A DNA stretch of 64,000 bases from positions 34,494-98,493 of the forward strand of contig NMRB01001645.1 of assembly GCA_002633025.1 (NCBI GenBank), written 5' to 3'. Each line of letters opens with the position of its first letter. The first letter of the stretch is position 1. The DNA is from Notospermus geniculatus (lineage: Eukaryota; Nemertea; Pilidiophora; Heteronemertea; Lineidae). Under the pieces are notes generated by a model. It was not told the origin of the DNA. It saw nothing but the letters and a program-made list of their open reading frames with translations, and did not search any database. The position numbers and the translations under genes were made by a program. This document shows positions 58,278 through 64,000 of the stretch, piece after piece.

Positions 58278-58709
58278 GAGAGGTAATAGAAGAGAAAATA
58301 ATTAAATCATATCACCGCGATGCGTTCATCGCAATGCTCTTCACGATTTTCGGATGTATCAAAACAAGCTGCTCGTGCAGAATGGAAGAGTAGAGAGAAA
58401 GACAAGCGTGTGGTTCACCGAGTGATGAGCGAGTGTCGTTATCGAAGAAAGCCTTTTTTTGTTCAATTACCGAGATCCCGTTGAAATTTCTTCTTGGGTA
58501 AATCCAATCAGAACGTGTAGGCAACAGCTGGGAGTCACTGGTGCCAATAGTCTTATGTCGTCCCTGCGCATATATTGTCCGGACATATTGCAACTTGAAA
58601 TCACTAGTTGCCTTCTTGTTAGTTGACATCTAATTTTCTATTCATAAAACGGCACTAGGAACCCTGCTAACTAGTTGCCAACTAGAAAAAAAGTGTTGTG
58701 AACTAGAAT
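58278..58709. other. Non-coding, nothing recognised
   Basis: A minus-strand open frame at 58312-58629 has no splice or family support. Confidence 0.4.
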
Positions 58710-58927
58710 GGGCCGATTTTATAAACGATAGCTAAGATAAACCTCGGTTTAACCATCGGCTGTTCTGAAAACCGCTAATTAATCAAAGTAAACATTTTTA
58801 CTTTTAGAATGTTTGGCTATCAACGATTCATAAAATCGAAAAATTTATTTCGGTTAGCAAACAGTTTGTCAGCTATGGGGTGATGAAACCCGATGGTTAT
58901 CTTAGCCATCGTTTATAAAATCGGCCC
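58710..58927. repeat. 218-bp foldback element
   Basis: GGGCCGATTTTATAAACGAT and its complement ATCGTTTATAAAATCGGCCC bound it; GCTAAGATAA and TTATCTTAGC extend the pairing. Confidence 0.8.
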
Positions 58928-59450
58928 AATGTGGGGAGACGGCCAAACCACAAGATGTCAGTTTCAATGGGCTGTGCGTTTACTTTGGGGACACTAAGGT
59001 CATAGGTTCTGTAGGGGATGATGTTTTATGCATTGTAGCCAACTACACGCCAATTTAGTTGTCAACAAGGCTCATAGTTCAAGCGTTTTATGAACATGGC
59101 CCCTGAGTGCCAAATAGATTATACAGGAATGTAGTCAGGGGTTTGAGGAGAAATGGACCAATTGGAAATATAAAAAGCTCGGTCAGATTTGTGCATTTGA
59201 AGATGTATAGCGCCCGTCGAATCAGAAAGCACTGCACTGTACACTTCATTAACCGAGTTCTCGGGGAAAACTTGACGATAAAGCTTTGTTTTTTCATGGA
59301 CTTTTTGTTTTCTTGAAGGGCTGAATTTGGGACATCGGTTTCAGAGGGGTGTTCATTGGCGGGAATTTGAGCAACACCATAGAAGGGCATCGTTTGCACC
59401 GAACCACGCCTAGTCCATGGAGACCGAACACCGCGCAAATTTCGTGGAGT

Positions 59451-59584
59451 AAGGCTTCCCTTACATAGAAGTATACGGTATACGAAAACGCCATTTAACA
59501 AAGGCTTCAAGTGGATTCACGACCGTGAAGCCATTGTTAACCGCGGTATTCGTATACCGTATAGTTCTATGTAAAGGAAGCCTT
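59451..59584. repeat. TATACGG palindromic MITE 1
   Basis: AAGGCTTCCCTTACATAGAA pairs with the right end TTCTATGTAAAGGAAGCCTT (small indel). The arms carry GTATACGGTATACG. Confidence 0.8.
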
Positions 59585-59812
59585 AGGCCCCGATTACATA
59601 GAGCTATACGCTATTCGGTATTCTAGGCACGTTTCGTAGGGCACGCGTATAGATTGAATCGAGCAAGGTTATTTCCATGTGTGGTTTACATAAGACTAAA
59701 CTATTCTGAGGGCACGGTATTCGCTTTTTGTTCGTATTGTGCATGTCCAATTTTTGACCGTATACCGAATACCGAATACCGAATAGCGTATAGCTCTATG
59801 TAATCGAGGCCT
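59585..59812. repeat. TATACGC palindromic MITE 2, abutting MITE 1
   Basis: AGGCCCCGATTACATAGAGC pairs with GCTCTATGTAATCGAGGCCT; inner GCTATTCGGTATTC pairs with GAATACCGAATAGC. It starts at the base after MITE 1 ends. Confidence 0.8.
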
Positions 59813-59840
59813 GAAGGGGATTCAACATCATCTATACTAT

Positions 59841-59930
59841 AAGGCTTCCTGTACATAGAAGTATACGGTATTCGGTATACTCTATACGGTATACGGTATA
59901 CGGATACGGCGATTTATATAGGATATACGT
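59841..59930. repeat. TATACGG MITE 3, cut by assembly gap
   Basis: Starts AAGGCTTCCTGTACATAGAA like MITE 1 and runs into TATACGGTATACGGTATACGG, then the N at 59931 replaces its other half. Confidence 0.65.
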
Positions 59931-59931
59931 N

Positions 59932-60344
59932 AAAACCACTTTTATATTGGTTCCTCCTGGGCCAATTTATTGTTCAAGTGACTTGCATGATGGGATCCGC
60001 CTATGCTGTAAGGGTATACATTGGCCTCTGGTCAGAGATGATGGGCCTTACAAAAAACATGCTCAATAATTAATAATATTTACATTTTTTATATTTATAT
60101 ACATGTTTTTTATATTATTATACATATTATATACATGTATTTATATACATATATTTATATACATATACATGTTTCGATTCATATAAAAGAGGTATGTTAC
60201 AGGTATATTACATTTATTTTGCAATATTGAATATAAAAGATGTAGGCTAACACAGTCGGCCTCTGAAATGGCTCCTACTTGAGTCGGGAGTATTTGGTAT
60301 CGTTGGTGGCGTGCAGATATCAAGTTAGTGCCTTTGGTAATGGC
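59932..60344. other. AT-rich 3' flank of the nuclease-CXC gene
   Basis: 60055-60185 is a TATATACATG-type low-complexity run. No clear AATAAA on the minus strand close to the stop at 60345 is seen. Nothing else recognised. Confidence 0.5.
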
Positions 60345-63300
60345 CTAAATGTTAGTGAACAAATCTTCATCAATGGGTTCTTGTTGTGGAATGGCTCCAC
60401 CATTTTGGCAACTTATGCCCCGGCATTCGGAACATGCACTTGTGCATTCCAGTGCATACTTCCTGCAACTACATCGTTTGCTGTCGCATTCCCCCTTACA
60501 TTGGCAACGAATGACTTTCATTATTTCCTCTGGCGCTGGTTGTGCGTCCATGGTTTTGGGGACAAGGTCGTTCACGTTGTTGCGAAACCATCCCCAATCC
60601 TCAGGCTTGAGGTTGTCTGCCACTCCCATCCAAACTTGGACCTGGTAGTACACGCGGCGCGAGTGATATTTCGCAGCATCCGATGTTGGTGGTAGGGTCT
60701 GTACTTGCACGCTTGTCAAACTCTTGACGACTTTATTGCTGAACTTGTGCTTTCGGAGGTTGTCAAGTGTTTGACATCCTTTACTGCAGCCGTAGAGAGA
60801 CAATAATGCCTTTTCACCTGATTCATCAATGACACCCGTTGTTTGTCGCGGTCTGCAAAATGTCTCTGCCTGTGTAGCAAATTGTGGGTCAGATCGTGCC
60901 TTTTTCAGCGAATGTCCTTTTCCAATGCCGAAAAGTCGTGATGTTGTGTCGCAGCCGCAGATGGCATGGATGAAGGGCAGAAGTTGGCACGTGCGTTCGC
61001 CCAGCGCTTGAACCAGGGAATTGATGTGGACACATTTGGCAGTCTTCTCGGACTTGAAATACAAGTCTTTGACGTTCCGTGCATGGTGGCAGAGCAGCAC
61101 CAGGAGGTCTGTGTCTTCGCCGATGACAATTGTTGGCGCCTGTTCTGCTTCTTCGATTCCTGTCATGGCGATCAGCACATCTGCATCTCCTGGTGCATGT
61201 ATGGTGGCTATAGACTCTGCCTTCAGCCTACTATCCAGCAGATCGATGAAACTCTGCTTATTTTCATGGTTGGATAGGAAGACGTCTTTTTTGGTAGTTA
61301 ATTTTAGGTCCGATCTGAAGACCACCTTTAGCGATGTGCTGCCCTTTGCCCGTCTCTTATGGGTTGCATCCTTGGTGGAGGCGCCATATCTGTACCCATC
61401 AAAGACGACAGTTGGATGTTGGAGGCGTCTAATGTGATCGACATATTTCATTGCAATTTGATCAAATGTCTCGCCTCTTGTCCACGGTATTCTATGAATT
61501 AGGGACCCAGCGTCGATCACGGTTCGAGTCACCTCTGGGTTTGTCTTTGGTTGGACGATTGACTGCGGTGAAAGGTGTAGCATCGCATCGGCCAGCTGGG
61601 TCTTCTTCGCCTGCCTGAGATTGCCATCCGTCTCGAAGAGTGCCGTTGGTTGAGTTGACAGTTCGTGGGACAGCGCCTCCTGTAGATCGCACTCGCTGTT
61701 GTTTGTGATGATGAGCAGTCTCTGGAAGAGGAGCTGGGGGTCGATTGGTACGTGCTCACCCGGCGCAACTCTGACGGTCTTCTTGGCCATGTTTACTATC
61801 ATGTCCTTCTTCTGGAATGTGTATTTTAGCGCATCATGGCCCTCCATCTTCAGAATGACCCGTTGGCCAACATCCACCACGTTCTGAGGATTGCTTGTCT
61901 CTGCTGAAGTTACCCCAGTGGCGACATTTCGTAGCTCCTCTGACTCCTGAAATGGGTTGTAGTTGTGGAGGAATTCAATGATGTTTTTGGTGTCCCTCTT
62001 GTCTCTCTCATTTCTTGCTTTTGACATGTCTTTATGTTGGTCGGATGATACGTAATATCGCCCTGTAAGTTCCTGCATCATCTGGCTCACCTCAGCACAT
62101 GCAGGCATGGCTAGCAGCCATCGCATCCGCTGTGGTTCTTCCATGCCCCTTCCGCGAGTCAAACCTCCGTTTGTTTTCAACGACCGCATCAACACTTGTT
62201 CGATGACAAGATCACTTGGAAGGCCTGCCCAAAAGCGATCACTCCGACGGATGACAAAGAGTCCGGCTCGAAAATGGCGGAAGACCTGGATGTTTGTCTT
62301 CTCCAGTGCCAACATGTCTTGCAGGAAGATGTAGGCTGACTTTGCATAGTTAAAATGTCCGCAGGCAGCGAAGAAAGGGAGCATGTCCTGCAATGCCTTC
62401 AGGTACATGGTGAAATTGCCGGTACGGAGAGCCCGTATCAAACACCGCATGATGTCGATCATGGTCATATACATGACCCACAGCTTTCCAGTCGGGTGTT
62501 GCGATATCTTCTGTTTCTCATCCTCCAGTTTCTTGCTGATGGTCTCCAATAGTTTACTGTCATCTTCGAGCTTTTGAGATGTTATTTCACCTGCTAAAAG
62601 CTTATCAAGCAGCTTCATAGCAGTGCACAACTCTTGGGTAGAAGCAGGTTGTGAATGTTCGTCAGGCGAAGGGCAGACCATGTCGTCGCTGGTGCTGGGT
62701 TCTGGATGTTCGTCAGGCGAAGGGCAGACCATGTCGTCGCTGGTGCTGGGTTCTGGATGTTCGTCAGGCGAAGGGCAGACCATGTCGTCGCTGTCGATCA
62801 TTTCGACAGGGGCCTTGGTGTCTTGCAATACATCAGGACCATATGCCATTGCCAGCAATATGGCATTAAGCCCTGCATCAATCAGCAAATGTCCGCGTAC
62901 TGCCCTCGAATAAGCCTTGCCGGATAGCATGTGTGTCACAGCGTTATCAGCGTAGATCAACTCGAGCATCTCGCGGAGACCTGATGAGTCCATCACGTGG
63001 CCGATGCATCCTAAGTAGCTCATGATTGAATGGAAGCCGCCAAGGACCAGGACGATCGTATTGAGGTCACTGTCGTCCTTTTCGTTGACCACAATTGTCT
63101 TTGCTTTCCACCATAGAGGTTGGTCAAACGTAAGTATCGGTGTGGTTCCCTGGCGCTTGTTCTGTCCAACAACGTAGTGAAGGGTTGAGTAGATGCAGGA
63201 CATGTCGGTTGGATCCATATCGATCATTGGCAGAAAATGAATGGAAGACTTCCCTGGATGGTCGCCCTTGCTCACCGCCTGCATCATTCCCGACCAACCC

Positions 63301-64000
63301 GGCCGCTTCTGTCGGAACGGCCAAGATATCTTCCACAAGAGATCAATGTTCTGCTGTGGATTGTTTGCAGTTAACAGTGGTAGTTTCTGGAACATCAGCT
63401 TTCTCTTTGATTCCACGTGACGGTAGTAGCGAATTGTGATTCTCTCATCCAGAAACGTGTTTTCTGGTGACTTTATCCTCGGAATCAAGTGATGCTGCTT
63501 AATGCCAGGGGTTGTAGCCAGGATGAGTCCCATTCCATGGAACGTTCCCTTGCCATCTAATGTTCGTACATTGTGGTCTACATTGTCCGCCACATACTGT
63601 CCGAAGTGACCAGCGGTTGGTATATCTGTTCCCTTGAAATTAGCCGCACACTTGGAAAATCGGACAACTTCTGGATACGACAGGCAGAAGCCATGACTTG
63701 ACAAACTTTCTATGAGGAAGCGTGAGCCAAACTGGTGATGCAGCTGAACGGCTAGTCCATACTGAAGAGGAGCAGTCAGTCTCCGCGGCCGCGTCTGCTG
63801 CATTATACATTGTCCTATTGATGCAAGTTCTAAGTCATTTGATTTGCCACTGAACAGCTCAGACAAAAAGAGACGAAGTCCTGATGGTATGAAGGCGAGG
63901 TTTTTTTCCATTGATTTAAGATCTTCCGCATCGGGATAAAACTCAGCTGATTGTTCTACACCTCGTATGTCACTTTTAATCAGTTCTGCAGCAGTTTTGA
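60345..64000 (-). CDS. Giant intronless FEN1/XPG-like nuclease with C-terminal CXC domain (5' partial)
   Basis: An uninterrupted minus frame of more than 1,215 codons. The first visible Met codon is at 63911, but the frame is open upstream to the window edge, so the N-terminus is outside. Numbering from that Met, a long N-terminal region is conserved-looking (PILTFDQPLWWKA, LVLGGFHSIMSYLG). At about 372-420 there are three 17-residue acidic repeats (SDDMVCPSPDEHPEPST). A PIN/FEN1-type nuclease region starts at about 797 with VIDAGSLIHR, followed by VVFDGYRYG, APGDADVLIA, the metal-binding-type GEDTDLLVLL (about 931) and a helix-hairpin-like CGCDTTSRLFGIGKG. The C-terminus has CQCKGECDSKRCSCRKYAL, a Tesmin/TSO1-type CXC zinc-binding module. 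FEN-like domains cut branched DNA and CXC modules bind DNA, so a DNA-processing role in the nucleus is inferred. Lack of introns in a gene-rich-intron genome hints at a mobile or retroposed origin. Confidence 0.8.
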   Translation of the reverse strand, partial: KTAAELIKSDIRGVEQSAEFYPDAEDLKSMEKNLAFIPSGLRLFLSELFSGKSNDLELASIGQCIMQQTRPRRLTAPLQYGLAVQLHHQFGSRFLIESLSSHGFCLSYPEVVRFSKCAANFKGTDIPTAGHFGQYVADNVDHNVRTLDGKGTFHGMGLILATTPGIKQHHLIPRIKSPENTFLDERITIRYYRHVESKRKLMFQKLPLLTANNPQQNIDLLWKISWPFRQKRPGWSGMMQAVSKGDHPGKSSIHFLPMIDMDPTDMSCIYSTLHYVVGQNKRQGTTPILTFDQPLWWKAKTIVVNEKDDSDLNTIVLVLGGFHSIMSYLGCIGHVMDSSGLREMLELIYADNAVTHMLSGKAYSRAVRGHLLIDAGLNAILLAMAYGPDVLQDTKAPVEMIDSDDMVCPSPDEHPEPSTSDDMVCPSPDEHPEPSTSDDMVCPSPDEHSQPASTQELCTAMKLLDKLLAGEITSQKLEDDSKLLETISKKLEDEKQKISQHPTGKLWVMYMTMIDIMRCLIRALRTGNFTMYLKALQDMLPFFAACGHFNYAKSAYIFLQDMLALEKTNIQVFRHFRAGLFVIRRSDRFWAGLPSDLVIEQVLMRSLKTNGGLTRGRGMEEPQRMRWLLAMPACAEVSQMMQELTGRYYVSSDQHKDMSKARNERDKRDTKNIIEFLHNYNPFQESEELRNVATGVTSAETSNPQNVVDVGQRVILKMEGHDALKYTFQKKDMIVNMAKKTVRVAPGEHVPIDPQLLFQRLLIITNNSECDLQEALSHELSTQPTALFETDGNLRQAKKTQLADAMLHLSPQSIVQPKTNPEVTRTVIDAGSLIHRIPWTRGETFDQIAMKYVDHIRRLQHPTVVFDGYRYGASTKDATHKRRAKGSTSLKVVFRSDLKLTTKKDVFLSNHENKQSFIDLLDSRLKAESIATIHAPGDADVLIAMTGIEEAEQAPTIVIGEDTDLLVLLCHHARNVKDLYFKSEKTAKCVHINSLVQALGERTCQLLPFIHAICGCDTTSRLFGIGKGHSLKKARSDPQFATQAETFCRPRQTTGVIDESGEKALLSLYGCSKGCQTLDNLRKHKFSNKVVKSLTSVQVQTLPPTSDAAKYHSRRVYYQVQVWMGVADNLKPEDWGWFRNNVNDLVPKTMDAQPAPEEIMKVIRCQCKGECDSKRCSCRKYALECTSACSECRGISCQNGGAIPQQEPIDEDLFTNI
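62653..62793. repeat. 51-bp tandem repeat, two full and one partial unit, inside the CXC gene
   Basis: Units start at 62653, 62704 and 62755 and are almost identical. The 51-base length keeps the reading frame and encodes a 17-residue acidic, proline-containing repeat. Confidence 0.9.

Noticed and set aside
62623-62927. Plus-strand frames across the 51-bp repeats
   Set aside because: Antisense shadows of the nuclease-CXC frame; repetition keeps them open by chance.

Overview
The window is metazoan nuclear DNA, most likely from a marine invertebrate; deuterostomes such as a hemichordate, echinoderm or cephalochordate fit best. This rests on spliced genes with GT-AG introns, very dense foldback and inverted-repeat elements, LTR and non-LTR retrotransposons, a PIF/Harbinger transposon, words such as TAGGCCTA and ACATGTACATGT, and no prokaryotic organisation. 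The assembly is draft: single N bases stand at 2522, 24129, 25829, 26525, 33947, 38708, 40912, 41443, 42370, 49409 and 59931, and an 80-N run fills 47517-47596. Several joins at these Ns look scrambled.

0-12 kb: the 3' end of a host gene (gene A) runs on the + strand as five exons between 3626 and 10543. All phases agree and a polyadenylation signal follows. One 103-nt exon is duplicated in tandem. Many small inverted-repeat elements lie in its introns. 12-24 kb: two diverged copies of a roughly 7-kb unit. Each carries a small cysteine-rich exon and a two-exon gene (gene B) for an unrecognised protein of repeated beta-hairpin-like segments. The second copy is open until an assembly gap cuts it; the first is a pseudogene with a 1.3-kb insertion. 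Comparing the copies dates several insertions.

24.4-36.0 kb: a minus-strand Ty3/gypsy retrotransposon bounded by two 186-bp LTRs, with its pol pieces out of order. Lying between the pieces are a 5.9-kb block with gene C (coiled coil, PHD finger and a transposase-like core, carrying one nonsense codon and one frameshift) and an 877-bp terminal-inverted-repeat element inserted in the integrase. 37.5-38.6 kb: a decayed non-LTR retrotransposon reverse transcriptase. 39.7-41.5 kb: a second gypsy type that lost its reverse transcriptase and integrase core in frame.

43-53 kb is mostly repeats: copies of a ~500-bp interspersed family, several long-arm inverted-repeat elements with visible target duplications, and one isolated immunoglobulin-domain exon at 51.3-51.7 kb. 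53.2-58.3 kb is a nearly complete Harbinger transposon with a spliced transposase (+) and a convergent, multi-exon Myb/SANT-like partner (-). 58.3-60.3 kb holds palindromic elements. 60.3 kb to the window end is a giant intronless minus-strand reading frame joining a FEN1/XPG-like nuclease domain to a Tesmin/TSO1-type CXC domain; it runs off the right edge.

Most sequence is mobile-element derived. Genes A and B, the cysteine-rich exons and the Ig exon are the likely host genes. The most interesting candidates are the nuclease-CXC protein, gene B, gene C and the duplicated exon of gene A.
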